A stretch of DNA of 64,000 nucleotides from Pseudeuparius sepicola (lineage: Eukaryota; Arthropoda; Insecta; Coleoptera; Anthribidae): NCBI GenBank assembly GCA_963920635.1, contig OY987298.1:55407949-55471948 (forward strand). The letters are read 5' to 3'. Positions 20,484-32,689 of this stretch are shown here, one piece after another. The position numbers and the translations under genes are program-made. The notes beneath the pieces were generated by a model. It searched no databases, was not told where the DNA came from, and was given only the letters and a program-made list of their open reading frames with translations. Position 1 is the first letter of the stretch; each line of letters opens with the position of its first letter.

Positions 20484-21779
20484 GTTTTTTGGTATACCTA
20501 GGTGTTGTTTTGTTTTGTTTGTACATACCTACATAAATATGTCTATGTAGACTTTGATAATATTGGTGACAATTGGTGTTTGTTTTGTGTTAATATGCCA
20601 AAGAGTATATCCAATCTTCAAAAGTAGATACGGAGTAATATTTATTTTTTGTTTCGTTTAGGATTTGATATTTTTTGTTGTCATGTTGTTTAGGAATGAT
20701 GTAATTTTAATATTAGTTTTTCTAACGATAAATTTTTATTTTTAGAAAATTAAAACGTGTTTGAAATAAACAAAAATAATAAAGTTTGAATTTGACGTTT
20801 CTAGGAGGGGGGGAGGGCTCCTAGATTTTTTCTGCGGACGACCATGCTCATGAATAATAACAACGTTGCTAAATCAAAAGTGTAACCGTTTTAATTGTAA
20901 TTTTTGTCCTTTCTGACTTAATTTATCACAGATGTTATTATTTTGAAGTAGTAAAAATAGTGATTTGACAAGTTAATTGGTCCCTACTCAATGAAGAGTT
21001 TAGACTATACTCCAGTAGCGGGCAATAATAACACAAACAATTTTAAAATATTTATCTTGAAAACTAAGAGGTTCCGAAAAAATTTGTTGAAGAAAGTCGT
21101 TGCGCTAGATTGTTGTTAGATACGTAAATGAAATGCACCTATTTCTGGGACACCGTGTGGGTACCTAAAGTTCAAATAATGTAGAACACTGCGAACCTTC
21201 ATAAAACTACCCTCATCGGTCGACTAAGACTGACGATTACAAGATGGACTTCACGAAGTAGGTTAGCTACCACCGTAACAGCCATGCACATAACAGGCTT
21301 CGCTTTGCTCGTTGCCCCTATCGGTTTTAGGGGATTTAGCCCCCCGGGGCAGTCCCCCCCAGCCCCAGATGATATAATATCTTACGTGTAACTAGTCCCG
21401 TGCACTCTACCCGCCAATAGGGATGAAATTACCCAAAAACGTGATTTCGAACACTAATAGAAGGCTTAGCGAAACCGCATGTTTTCTTTATGAGTCACGT
21501 CCCGTGCGAGAGCCGGGGGCCTTAAAAGGTGCTTCGTATAAATTCTACGTACCGGCCCTCTATTTCGCCCCCGACTGGCTATTTAACCTTGTTATGGCGA
21601 ATTTATTGGGGACTGCATTATTTACACCGGGAACAAATCACATTCGGGCAGGTCGCTTGATTTTTTTCCTTCGGGAAAGGTTCATGGACGCCAGCTAGTT
21701 ACAACAGTGTAAACGAAAGATTTGTGTACAGGATTGTCCATAATTAACAACCAACACAGCACGATATTCTATAGGTATA
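20484..21779. other. Intergenic; G/C-rich patch and an unrecognised frame
   Basis: A G/C-rich segment at 21290-21420 includes CCCCCCGGGGCAGTCCCCCC, resembling hAT subterminal sequence, with no partner found. A 91-residue plus-strand frame at 21423-21698 follows; it is not recognised and has no supporting context. The rest is AT-rich. Confidence 0.35.
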
Positions 21780-23960
21780 CAGGGTGTTTCATCTTAAGTG
21801 CGAACACCCCCGTAAAATTTGTATTCTTCACCCGATTTTAGCCGTTTTTTTTCTAAAAATAGGCCACAAGAAACTTTTACGTTGGTGCAAAATTTCAGTT
21901 CTTAATCTTAATTTTCAAGACCTACTACAATTTTTTTTTCTAGTAAAAAATACGAAAATCATTTAGCAATATTTTTATTTAAAATCTGACACCACAGCGT
22001 TAATTAGGACACACCAAAACCCCCACATACCAAATTTGAACAAAAAATATACCGGGAGTTCCATTCCGCAAGGTGTGGAAGTTGAGCAAAATAGGAATTT
22101 TAAACTTATCTGGCGAGTCAAGTGTGCCATAGAATTACTTCGAAACAGTTGGATGATGAACAGGATCACTCACAGTGCCGATGTGCAAAGATTTAATAAA
22201 AAATATACAAGGTGTTCTTCTCTGTAGCAACTCGAAATGCTAAATTTTTTAAACAGGTCAAAAATCGGGTAGGGGAGAGTCGGGTAATATCGGACACATT
22301 TCGAAAAATTGAAATAATTTTTATGAAAAAATTATATATTAACATATTTTTGCTTAAAATAAACTATACTCTTTGCAGAATAGAATACATAATAAAATTA
22401 AACAAAAAAAACTTAAACAAAAACTCCACTCGTTAAAACAAAAGTGGGCGGCCTCTTTTTGTAATTTTCTGAAAACGTCGGGTAGTATCGGACATACATT
22501 AATTCTCCTTACAAATTTCGCATTTATAATAAACCTGATGGTTTTTCTGCCTCAGAACAATTTTTATGGGTCCAACCATGGCACTAGATGCATTGTATCC
22601 AATTTGCGACGAAGTCTTCACCACAGATGATACACTCCGTTGCTTCTTGTTGCTGTTCAGAGCACATTATCTTTGCTATAGTTTTTGTCCTTTACATTTT
22701 TATTTTTTCCAATGTAATCCTCTAGTTGGTCAATTTTTCTTTTTCCTTTTGTGTTCTTGGGCATTTTTTAAAGTTAATATGAAAATAAGAATGTTTAGTT
22801 AAAATTTCAGTGTGTCCGATATCACCCGAAATATGTGTGTCCGATACTACCCGAACAGCACCGTTGGAAAAAAGTGGCCAACTTATTTTTTACGACCCTC
22901 CGATAATTTCCATAAAACCATTTTTATATTCCAAAATAACCAACAAATGTTATATAATATGAACATTTTAAAAGAACTTACCGTTTATATAAAATATAGA
23001 CTGGTAAATTTTATGTCCGGGAAATTTGTTTTGGGCAAAAAATAAAAATAAAGCACACGACGTGTACCGTTCAAAGCTCGGCCTCATACTGAACATATGT
23101 GTCTAGGGCAATTCTAATAAAGCATTTTCTGACAAATTCGGAACGCCATCTATTAGGGAAATTGAGAAGATGCTGTTGTCCGATACTACCCACTGTCCGA
23201 TATTACCCGACTCTCCCCTATATCAAACCACCCCCGACATTACAAACGAACTAAGTCTAAAAAATAAAGAAGCCTGCATCAGTAAGTCCATCTAAGTTAA
23301 GGTGGCTGGTGTGCCACAACAGGAAACGCACAGTATCATCTTAGACAGTGACTTTATTGATAAAGGTCCAACAATTTGAATTGTTTTTATTTGTTGGTTG
23401 GATGATGTAATGAAATAAATTGCTTTTGTATTTATTAATATTTTTTTAATAATTCCAGAGCTCTCCTGACCAGTATAAAGTTTAATAAAAACTCAGCATT
23501 TTGAGATCGCCCGGAGAAAAAGACCCTGTACATTTTTGTATTAAATCTTTGCTCACCGACACTTTAAGTAGTCCTGTTGATCATTCATCTGTTTTGACGG
23601 GATTCCATGGCTTACTTGACTCTCCAGATGCGTTTAAAATTCCTATTTTGCTCAACTTTGACACCCTGCAGAATGGAACTCCCTGTATATTTTTTGTTGA
23701 AATTCGGTATACGGGGGTTTTAGGTTGTTCTGATTAACTCTATGGTGTCATATTTCAAATAAAAAAATGCTAAATGGTTTTCGTCACTTTTTACTAGAAA
23801 AAATTCGTAGTAGGCATTGAAAATTGAGATTAAACCTGAAATTTTGCACCAACGTAAAAAAAGGGTTTTTTGTGGACTATTTTTACAACAAAACGCGGCT
23901 AAAATCGGATGAAGAATACAAATTTTACGGGGGTGTTCGCGCTTAAGATGAAACACCCTG
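21780..23960. mobile_element. TA-flanked foldback element (family F1), with nested MITE
   Basis: The ends CAGGGTGTTTCATCTTAAGT and its complement are flanked by TA. The arms pair for several hundred bases (CGTAAAATTTGTATTCTTCA, TATACCGGGAGTTCCATTCC and others). Without the nested MITE at 22272-23218 the element would be about 1.23 kb. Its interior matches the foldback at 54760-55938, for example GTGGCTGGTGTGCCACAACA and ATCATCTTAGACAGTGACTT. No transposase is present. Overlapping short frames in both arms are mirror images of the same repeat and not genes. Confidence 0.8.
22272..23218. mobile_element. 947-bp MITE with GGGTARTATCGGACA terminal and internal repeats
   Basis: Terminal inverted repeats begin GGGGAGAGTCGGGTAATATC and are flanked by TA (22270-22271, 23219-23220). 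The core GGGTARTATCGGACA recurs inside at about 22481 and, inverted, at about 22812, 22842 and 23179. Repeated subterminal sites of this kind are usually transposase-binding sites. It inserted into the left arm of the F1 foldback. No transposase is encoded. Confidence 0.8.
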
Positions 23961-25969
23961 TATATTGTAAAACTGTTACTTATGACAAAATAGCCATAAC
24001 ATTGCGATTGCGGGTCGGTCGTGCACAAAATTAATTATTATTTGATAGTTTGAAGTAACGCCAGGGTAAGAATTATTATATTATCGGAAACAGATAATAA
24101 TAAGTTATAATAGTTATTATATTTTCTATGTACCTCTATAATGTAATGCAACAGGTTTTTAAAACATCATGATTTTAGCCACGAGTGGAATGTAGCGGAG
24201 CGACATGTGAGAGATTGTAAACCCGCAGCTAACTTTAGACCGAGATTAGGTAAAAATCCGTTGCCCACTTCAGCTCGTGGCTTTGGCGGATTTTTAATTA
24301 CGGGCTGAAGTAAGCTGTAGTTGTCGGCTTAATGAAATTTTAGGTACGCTCGTAATAACATATTTACCTAAGCTACTGTTAGAAAAGTAATAATCAGACT
24401 AAAAATTAAATTAGGTATATATTATGATTATAGTCACAGAAACCTAGCTACTGTATAGAAGTCTGGTACAACGCAATATTTTAGAATGCATGCTTATTTC
24501 AATGTGAGCAAGCGCAAATTGGATTGCTACTGTTTAAGAGATGATGTGGTGTCCACCCTTGTTAACAAATGCCTAAAAGGCGCTTGTTATGGCCCTTGCC
24601 TCTAGCTAGTCCGGGCTGTCTTGGCAACACTCTACAGGACGCAGTTTTCGATTTTTCGAGCCCAAATTTTGCGTACGTCCGCGGGAGTACATGAGGAAGA
24701 AGACTATTGAAAAGCGTCCGGATTAAAAGAGCCGTTCGGCCCCCCGGAATTTTTTTTCCGACTTTTTTAGACTATTTTGGAAAGAAAGGGCCCGAGAACA
24801 CCCTGTATATTCATCATGGCCGAGGCGCACGCGCTACATAATATATCGATTAGTTAGAATTCAGAAACAAAATGGTGGTAATCAGCTGTCGTTTGGTTTT
24901 GGTGTGGACAATTTCCAAATTTCCAAACATTCGTAGTGGTTTGGGAGTTTGGGAGCTCAGAAACCCATCTGTTATTCCATGGGTAAGTTTTCCAGGTACG
25001 GGCGCACTGTAGGTTAGGTATGTATGTATGTAGGTTTTTATGTAAAATTTCGGTTTTAGAAAACGCCACGGGAGAGATCCACTTATTACTTTGCCTTTCT
25101 TGGAAAATCAGGCTTGAGAAACTCAGAAACCCGTGTTAGAACGAACTTATGGCCGTGCCCTTGTCCCTCTAGTGGTGATCTGGCGCTTTCCGGCTTAACA
25201 GGAATAATGGAAAACTGAGTTGTACAGAAAGGTATGGAGAGCATTTTTAGATACGATTTGCTTCACCTATTTCAGATTTTTAGGTACTCTGGGGTCTTTG
25301 TTGCCGTCTAATAATCCTGCGAAACGAAGCGAGGACAATGCACCGTTAAAAGAATATATGCGGAAGACTGAGGGGTATCAATTTGCCGTTTAAACTTGAT
25401 CGATGCTTGTGCCGAAGAAAGGGTTTCTTAGACAATGTCCTTTTACATGGGTTTTGGCAAGTCTAACCCGACGGAAAACTTTGTCGTAAGTAGATATTTC
25501 TAGATATGTTTTTGCCGTTTAAAAAAGCACATATACATATTTCGAACCTGTTTCTGTCGATATGGGTTATGTTACGTTAAATATCTGCTTAATTGTCGCA
25601 GAATTATATCTCAATACATAAATTTTGTTTCAGGTGTGAAGAACGCTCGCACTAGCCCTCTTCTTGCTTTGGAAGTCTTCGCCTATAATGTCAATGTGTG
25701 CTCAAAAGAACCCCTGGCGGGAAAGTTGTGGGGTAGTTTTGATTAGTTAGTCTTATGGCTACGAAACACCACCGTCAGTTTCTATCTTATTTTAAGGACC
25801 TCAAACGTTTAACCGTAAAGTACAGCGGCCCCTGGGTCATGTACATCTCCCGAAGTAGCGACAGAGATTGACGAGACATGGAGACAATTTCTTAGTTTCT
25901 GTTTTTCTGTATTAAAAGTGAACGCAAATATTGAATGCCAGAAATGACAGGCCTCAATCCTTCGGCCAA
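23961..25969. other. Intergenic; isolated transposon terminus
   Basis: A right-type terminus, CCGAGAACACCCTGTATA, lies at about 24790-24808 with no left partner recognised. A weak hairpin joins AGCCACGAGTGG (24178) and CAGCTCGTGGCT (24270). No reading frame is supported. Confidence 0.4.
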
Positions 25970-26730
25970 TTTATATCTCAAAATAATCAAGTTGCAGAAC
26001 TGAAATGGAGAATAAGCTGAAGGTGTCAGTTTTTACGTATCTCACAGAGGGCGCCACTTGTGCTGTTCTTTGATCGTGCTTTTACTCGCAACTTTTTTGA
26101 GGTTATGTTTTTGGTCTTGGAGATTCGTCATTTTAGTGCACCTTTTCATTTTGCAACTAAATTGTACTCTTGTTTCATAACAATAAAATCAATCCTTTGC
26201 GTTGAAATTGGCAAAATGTGCCCCAAAACACCTGTTAACTTCAACATTAAAAACATAAAATTTTTATCTACCGCTTTCAAACGTTACAGATAGACTGTAC
26301 CATTTAAACTGAGAAAAAAATTCCTATGAACAATGTACCAAAACTTATTAGCCTTCAAAATGGAAAGGATTGAATTTAACAAAATTTGAACACCCTATTT
26401 CAAGAAAACCAATGGTGTTTTGCCCAATCTGTAACGTTTGAAAGCGGTAGATAAAAATTTTATGTTTCGAATGATGAAGTTAACGGGTGTTTTGGGGCAC
26501 GTTTTGCCAATTTCAACGCAAACGGTTGATTCTATCGTTATGAAAAAGAGTACATTTTAGTTGCAAAATGAAAAGTTGCACTAAAATGACGAACCTTCAA
26601 GACCAAAAACATAACCTCAAAAAAGTTAGGAGTAAAAGCACGATCACAGAACAGCACAAGCGGCGCCCTCTATGAGATACATAAAAACTGACACCTTCAG
26701 CTTTTTAACTTGATTATTTAGAGATATAAA
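25970..26730. repeat. Large foldback element, 0.76 kb (family F2)
   Basis: The left arm (about 25970-26291) and the right arm (about 26435-26730) are inverted copies: TATCTCANAGAGGGCGCC, AAGTTAGGAGTAAAAGCACG (right) with its complement (left), and TCTACCGCTTTCAAACGTTA. The left arm carries a ~20-base insertion near 25993. The middle loop is about 140 bases. The right side ends in GGTCACCCTGTA. A second, more decayed copy is at 1990-2537. No coding function is inferred, although an apparent frame (PKTPVNFNI-like) is open in both copies. Confidence 0.75.
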
Positions 26731-26905
26731 TAAAAAAAAATTCTTTTGGGTCACCCTGTAACCCGAATAACTTTGCAGGGAAACGCCAAATCGAAAAATT
26801 TTATACGAGAACCCCCCCTTATTTTTAAAAAGGCAATCACCTCCTGAATTTTTTCGCACTTATTCATTTACATATATCCCCAATTATAAAAAATTATTCA
26901 ACTCA

Positions 26906-27252
26906 AAACAAGTCTGAAATAAAAACATAGTTTAAAAAACTAAAAAAACACGTTTACGCTTAGCAAACCGAACTAAAAAGTAAAAAATAATAATAGAAAA
27001 CCGAATTTTATTGTAAAAAAGAAGCGTGCGGGGTGCTTTTTTTATTATATATATATTTTTTATGATAACTCTACTTTTATCAATAGCTACTAATGAAATA
27101 TTTATAACAATTGATATCATGCACCCCACGCTTCTTTTTTTTACAATAAAATTCGGTTTGCTATTATTATTTTTTACTTTTTAGTTCAGTTTGCTAAGCG
27201 TAAGCGTGTTTTTTTTAGTTTTTTAAACTATATTTTTATTTCAGACTTGTTT
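26906..27252. repeat. Foldback/hairpin element, 347 bp
   Basis: The arms of about 135 bases pair closely: AAACAAGTCTGAAATAAAAA at the left with its complement at the right, and GAAGCGTGCGGGGTGC with GCACCCCACGCTTC at the loop edge. The loop of about 80 bases is AT-rich. Target duplication is not evident. Confidence 0.75.
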
Positions 27253-28448
27253 GATATAAGTACCGCTAATCTCCAATTAAAAGTGTGCGATTTTTAAATG
27301 TCGATCAACAAAACATCCCATGACATTACAAAAAACTCTAACTTATTTTTATTGGTGAAGATAGAAATTAAGACAATAACTTGCGTTGTGTTGAGAATGT
27401 AAAAAGGGATTGAACCAAATTTTGTTCATGGCCACCAAGGATTTTTTTGGAAGTGAATCACTTTTTTATTATTAGAGCAGGATTTTTTTTTGTTTGACCC
27501 CACATATCAAAAGGAAGAAAACGGCTGTAAAAAGAATAGTTTTTGAAAAATATTTTTTATTTCATCGATGGTAAGCGCAAAAATTCTGAAGTTAGTGTAT
27601 TATTATAGACAGAAAGCAATCCGAACGGTCAATATTTCAATTATTTTTCGAAAGAGGCTAACTTTTTTTATTATTAAAGATAAAAATTTGGAACAACTTG
27701 CATTGTCTTTGGAATGTATAAGGGAATTTAACAATTTTTTATTTTCAGAATTGTTTGGAGGTTAACAAGTTTATTATTATTAGCGATATACAAACGACTT
27801 GGGTTTTCCATGGCACTCATCTTAGTTCTATCGAAACTGATACAACATTTGAATTAAGATAAGCCCTGTCAAAGTAAAATAAATGATAAAAAATTCCCTC
27901 CCAGTAGAAATTCAAAATTTAATATCAAAATTCGTTAAAAAAAACCTCTATACAGTAAAATAGAAAAATCTCGAAATTAGCCACAAGTTGCCGCAAACAG
28001 CAGAATGCTTTGTGTTGACAGCTCTGGAATTTTGGAATAATTTAATCTGTAAATCGTCATCGCAATATTTTAATTTCTTCGCCAATTTTGTAATTTATAC
28101 CTACCATTAAATTGAAAACAAAAAATTCTACGATTTATACCAATAAACTGTACGATTTATTGGGGGATTTATTGGGGGAAAATTGTTATTTGTGAAACAA
28201 CTTTAATAAATGAAGTATTGCGCGTAGGCGTTTGTAAGTCTGCCGCGGTTTCAGCGAGGCGACAACTCAGCACCCCTCAAGATGGTGGCGCGAGGTGTAT
28301 CCAAGCTTGTTGGTAAGTTGGCGAACTGTATATAGGGTGGTCCACAATTTAATTTCTTATATATGCTGTGGGTTGAAGGATTAACGCTAAAACTACAGCG
28401 GATAATTTAACAAGTACCTATATTCATAAACATCAAAATAGGAATATA
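27253..28448. other. AT-rich intergenic with weak internal duplication
   Basis: Sequence near 27355-27460 resembles that near 27680-27770 (ACTTGCRTTGT, GGAATGTATAAGGG-type blocks), suggesting an old ~320-base duplication. No gene is seen. A short G/C-richer patch at 28225-28300 is unexplained. Confidence 0.35.
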
Positions 28449-28825
28449 CAGGGTGAGTCTGAAATAACTGGCATCCTTTTTTTGGGTAATAGAGATGGTC
28501 ATTCTGAACCACTTTTCTTAATATTTTTTTTCCTAGCGCCGAGATTTTTCTATAATTCATCCCCTCAAAATCCCCCCTCTATCAAAACACGGCACTGGCA
28601 CCCTGCCAACAACCGAGTAGAAAATGATAAATCATCAACTAGTATAGTATTTTGAGACCGAGTTTACGCTATTCGTCAGTGCCGTGTCTTCATAGAGGGG
28701 ACATTTTAGGTGGGTAAATTAGAGAAAAATGTCGGCGATAGGAAAAAAAATTATTAAGAAAAGTTGTTCAGAATGACCATCTCTCTTACCCAAAAAAAGA
28801 ATGCCAGTTATTTCAGACTCACCCT
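28449..28825. mobile_element. TA-flanked MITE, 377 bp
   Basis: The ends CAGGGTGAGTCTGAAATAAC and its complement are flanked by TA. The arms of about 130 bp pair through TGGTCATTCTGAAC and GTTCAGAATGACCA, and CGGCACTG near the centre pairs with CAGTGCCG. No coding sequence. Confidence 0.8.
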
Positions 28826-29510
28826 GTATATGGTATGGTACAAAAATATAAATATTTAACCTTACAAGTTAGGCCAGATATATTTACGGTAATATTACAC
28901 CCAAGTGCTCAAAATTAGGCGCTCTCATATCTAAACTAGAAAATTTTTTTAACAGATAATAGACAATAGTTGAAAATTAGTTGACGGAATCAACATTAAA
29001 CTATGGAACAAAATAACCAAGAGTAGATAATAATATCTATTGCAATCACTATACTTAAAATATTAATACAAAAGAAAATAGTAAACTATAGTAGCAAAAT
29101 GGCACAAAATTGTAGAAAACTGTAAGAAATATTGGCATAAAATCGCATTTAATGTTACCCAAACTCTAGCAAAAATATTCAGAATTATATTGGCAAGGCC
29201 ACAGCCGACTCTAGGAGAAGCCTTGAAGTATATAAAACTGGCAACAAGGGAGGCGGGTCCACGTCGCGTGCCCTGACACTGCCTGTCAGTCGATTTTACA
29301 AGAAATTTACCAGAATTAATTTGTGTAGTGCGGGTAGTGCTATCGTCGCCAGATTCCTACGACGAGGCAGTGTGTCTCTGGATGGAAACAGACAGCCCGA
29401 AGTGCTGGCGACAGCTTTTTTTTATAAATTTGCTTTGTTTATGCAAAAGTGAAACATTTCTATAAAAGTTCTAAGTGAAGAATCGTGCCTTTACAATTTC
29501 AAGCCTCAAG
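28826..29510. other. AT-rich intergenic leading to a promoter-like patch
   Basis: A TATATAAAAC box at about 29230 and a G/C-rich stretch after it look like a promoter upstream of the THAP relic at 29511-29800. A consistent initiator at the right spacing is not clear. Confidence 0.35.
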
Positions 29511-29800
29511 ATGCCTAGAACCGTCGCGGGAAGCTAGAACTTAGTTATATACCTGGCTGTAAGTCAAATCGTAATAATAACTTGAAGTAGCTAGGTTTTC
29601 TTTGCTTGACGACAAGCGGTCAACTTGTATTCATTTTGGGCTTTCCAAAGGACGAAAATTTAAGAATGAAATTATTAAAGGCCAATTGCATAGGCAAACT
29701 AAAGTACCCTTTAAAATTAAAGGAGCTTTCTAACAATCCAACTTTGTTTAGTATTCTTGCAAAAGTTTCTTTACCTAATGTTAAAGTCAAAAGGTAATTT
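29511..29800 (+). pseudogene. THAP-domain relic
   Basis: Pieces of a C2CH THAP zinc finger are visible in separate frames: an ATG at 29511 giving MPRT, then IPGCKSNRNNNLK at about 29550, and LGFPKDENLRMKLLKANCIG at about 29635. The GC-S-N block and the FPKDE-LR-K-L-A block are conserved THAP elements in this order. Stops and frameshifts separate them, so it is not functional. THAP domains occur in P-element transposases and in cellular regulators; the source here is undecided. Confidence 0.45.
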
Positions 29801-30100
29801 AGCAGCACAACATGCTGTTCTCTTGTTTGTATTTTTATGAAAATTTAATCATAAGGGAAGATAGATCATTTACCTGATCGCGCACTTTGCGAAAAATTCT
29901 CACAAAAATCGACTTAGTCCCCACTATTTGCCCAAATTTACCATATTATTTGTCGAAAATGTACTTATCCACACCAGGAATCGTACTTATTATAAATTCT
30001 TATACTTCTGTGTATATTTTGTTACTTGTTACTGCTTTTATTGTTTGTTAAACAAATGTACCTACTTACTTAGGTAGGTACCCAATTATTGAAACAAAGT
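29801..30100. other. AT-rich intergenic, nothing recognised
   Basis: Apart from the short direct repeat TACTTACTTAGGTAGGTA near 30063, no feature is supported. Confidence 0.4.
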
Positions 30101-30711
30101 TCACAAATGTATTTAATTATAATTAAGAAGAGGGTTGAACATCTATTAGAAAAGATAAACTAAGCTAAAGTGCAGACTGCCAGCTGCTATATACTGCATA
30201 GACCCGTTGAATTGTAAATACGGAGAGTAAATGGCCCATAAAATAATTACTAATACCTATCGACCAGATAAATGAAAATAATAAAAAAATAGAAAGGCAA
30301 CTTAGTCTTTAATAAACCCACAAAACAAAATGACTAACTATTGGTCAGATCAACGGTCAATGGGTGCTTGTTAATAATTTCTGACTGACCTTGTTAATAA
30401 CTTCTGACTGAACCCATATTGAAAAAAAAAGTTCACAAATGTATTTAATTATAATTAAGAAGAGGGTTGAACATCTATTAGAAAAGATAAACTAAGCTAA
30501 AGTGCAGACTGCCAGCTGCTATATACTGCATAGACCCGTTGAATTGTAAATACGGAGAGTAAATGGCACATAAAATGATTACTAATACCTATCGACCAGA
30601 TAAATGAAAATAATAATAAAAAAAAAATAGAAAGGCAACTTAGTCTTTAATAAACTCACAAAACAAAATCACTTACTTTTGGTCAGATCAGCGGTTAATG
30701 GGTGCTTGTTT
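30101..30711. repeat. Tandem duplication, ~280-bp copies spaced 332 bp
   Basis: TCACAAATGTATTTAATTAT at 30101 recurs at 30433, and identity continues through CAGACTGCCAGCTGCTATAT and GGTCAGATCARCGGT to GGGTGCTTGTT. Between the copies is a short unique part with CTTCTGACTGA repeated twice. Differences are few, so the duplication is fairly recent. Neither copy has LTR hallmarks such as TG...CA ends. Confidence 0.8.
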
Positions 30712-31069
30712 AACTTCTGGTGTCGACTTTACGAAAGGTTGTGGCAATTGGGGCTTCGGGCTTTTTGTCGGGACTTTTGGGCAGCATTTACCACGGAAAT
30801 TGCTGGATCCTGTGTGGAGGCGTCGTCGATGTCGTCGTGGTCTCCTGTAGACAGCCCCACCAATTTTGTCATCGCCCCCTGCCACTGCGAATATCTCCGG
30901 AGTCTGGTTCCCAGACCAATTAACCTTGGTTATTACACTAAATCACTCACTTTTACCCATTTTGGATTTCATGTTGATAATATAAAATATGATGTCAAAT
31001 TACTACTTTTTTTTACCAAAATACGACGCTTCTGGGTCACGCCGTATAATAGCTATCGTTGGAAATGTA
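30712..31069. other. G/C-richer patch with overlapping frames, unresolved
   Basis: Frames are open on both strands at 30680-31086: a plus frame of 135 residues and a minus frame rich in Arg, Pro and Lys (RRPRRHRRRLHTGSS). Neither is recognised. Higher G/C here lowers stop frequency, so the open frames may be chance. The duplicated repeat upstream and a TA-flanked element downstream bound it. Confidence 0.3.
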
Positions 31070-32689
31070 CAGCGTGTCCCAAATAGTTTGTCCTACCCCC
31101 TGGATCTCAGGAACCGTAGGAGATACGAAAAAAACTTGAATGCAAAAGTTGTAAGGTTGGCGGTTGACAATTGCGTTAATCCTTTGGAATATTTGCATTC
31201 TCCATGAAATTTTCTACAGAACCGTTTTTTTTGTTTTGTATTTTGGATGCAGCGTTGCCAAAATATCTTGGAATTTAGGGACTTTGTGGAGGTTATGAAA
31301 ACTTAATGCTGTATCTTTAATTTTAATAGATATCAAAGATATATTTTAGCCGAACTATGACAGCACAACCGTGTGTGGTGTGGTACGTCGCAATTAGTTT
31401 TTGCATATCGTCGTCGAGCGTGTAATATCTCCAATGTGAAAATAATCAAATATTTCAGGATAGCAGTAGAAGGTAAATAAAGACAAAAAACTGATTTTTA
31501 GTCACATTGGAGGAATTATATTCTTGTCCAATGGCACATTGTTGGTATTTTTCAGGCTTGTAAATAGCAATAATCTAAGAAGACATGTATTTTTTAATGA
31601 AAGTTTAATAATGAAAAAATACGTTTCACTTATACAAATTATGGAGCTATTGAAAAACAAACAAGAATCTCGGAAAATGGCCATGAACCTGGAAGTGACA
31701 TTCGCCTTTTTTTTCTATTTCCGCTTCTAAAAGTTCGACTTATAAGTCGAAACTTTAAATTTTCGAAATATTGACCCAAAACTTCGACTTTATAACTCGA
31801 AGCTTATAAGTCGAAATATTGAACTAATATTTCGACTTATAACTCGAAATTTTAAAGCTTCAACTTATAAGGCGAAATATTGATGGTCAATATTTCGACT
31901 TATAAGTCAAAACTTTAAAGCTTCGAGTTATAAGTCGAAATATTGACAGTCAATATTTCGACTTATCGAAATCTTAAAGATTCGACTTATACGACAAAAT
32001 TTTAGGAGCCGATCTAGAAAAAAAGGTGAGTGTCCCTTCCAGGAATTGAACTATGAACCTATTATCTAGTTCATCTTGTCAAATTGAGCCCAACTTTAAA
32101 CGATAATTAATCCGTTGTAGGTCACTGTGAATCTTCTTTCTCAGTTTTAAATTAATCTATAATAAATGAAGAACGCAGTCTACTTCATAATTTATCTGAA
32201 CGATCTTATCGGGTGTGTGAAAAATTATGTACAAGTTGGGCTCCATTTGACACATTTGACAAGATGCGACTCTCTGTATTCTGGTCTTTTTTGTGATAGT
32301 ATGTAACAGGAGGGAGTTCTGGGAATAATTTCCACGATCGATGGAAATAAATTCCAACGGCCTTACCTTCCACCATTGAGTAAAGGAATACGTTTACTAA
32401 ATGCGTCCACCTAAATATACATGTGATCCATAATATGTAACACGGGAACATTCTTTTTATAGATCAAAGTGAAAATTAGATTTTCAAAATTGTATTTTAG
32501 CGAAACATTACCTACGCCCATGCCTTGCATACATATTAATATTACTGTTTGTGTTTTGGTAGGGATTATGTGAAAATAAAAGAGAAGTTACGTCCACTGC
32601 CAACCTTACAACTTTTGTATTCAAGTTTTTTTCGTATCTCTTACGGTTCCTGAGATCCAGGGGTAGGACAAATTATTTGGGACACGCTG
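31070..32689. mobile_element. TA-flanked element, 1.62 kb, CAGCGTGTCCC ends
   Basis: The left end CAGCGTGTCCCAAATAGTTT and its complement at the right are flanked by TA. The terminal inverted repeats extend about 115 bp (CCTGGATCTCAGGAACCGTA, GAGATACGAAAAAAACTTGA). The interior is AT-rich and contains the TTCGACTTATAAGTCGAA array at 31728-31990. Short frames inside are not convincing and no transposase is recognised. Confidence 0.8.
31728..31990. repeat. Array of TTCGACTTATAAGTCGAA palindromes
   Basis: Perfect or near-perfect palindromes TCGACTTATAAGTCGA and TCGAGTTATAAGTCGA alternate with AAATATTGAC and ACTTTAAAGCTT, which is also palindromic. At least eight half- or full sites occur in about 260 bases. 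The block following it (GATCTAGAAAAAAAGGTGAG then TGTCCC) recurs at about 34594 with GTTATAAGTCGAAATTTTA beside it. Confidence 0.8.

Noticed and set aside
30101..30711. LTR pair of a small retrotransposon
   Set aside because: The copies are only 332 bp apart, lack TG...CA ends and primer-binding sites, and enclose about 55 unique bases; a tandem duplication fits better.
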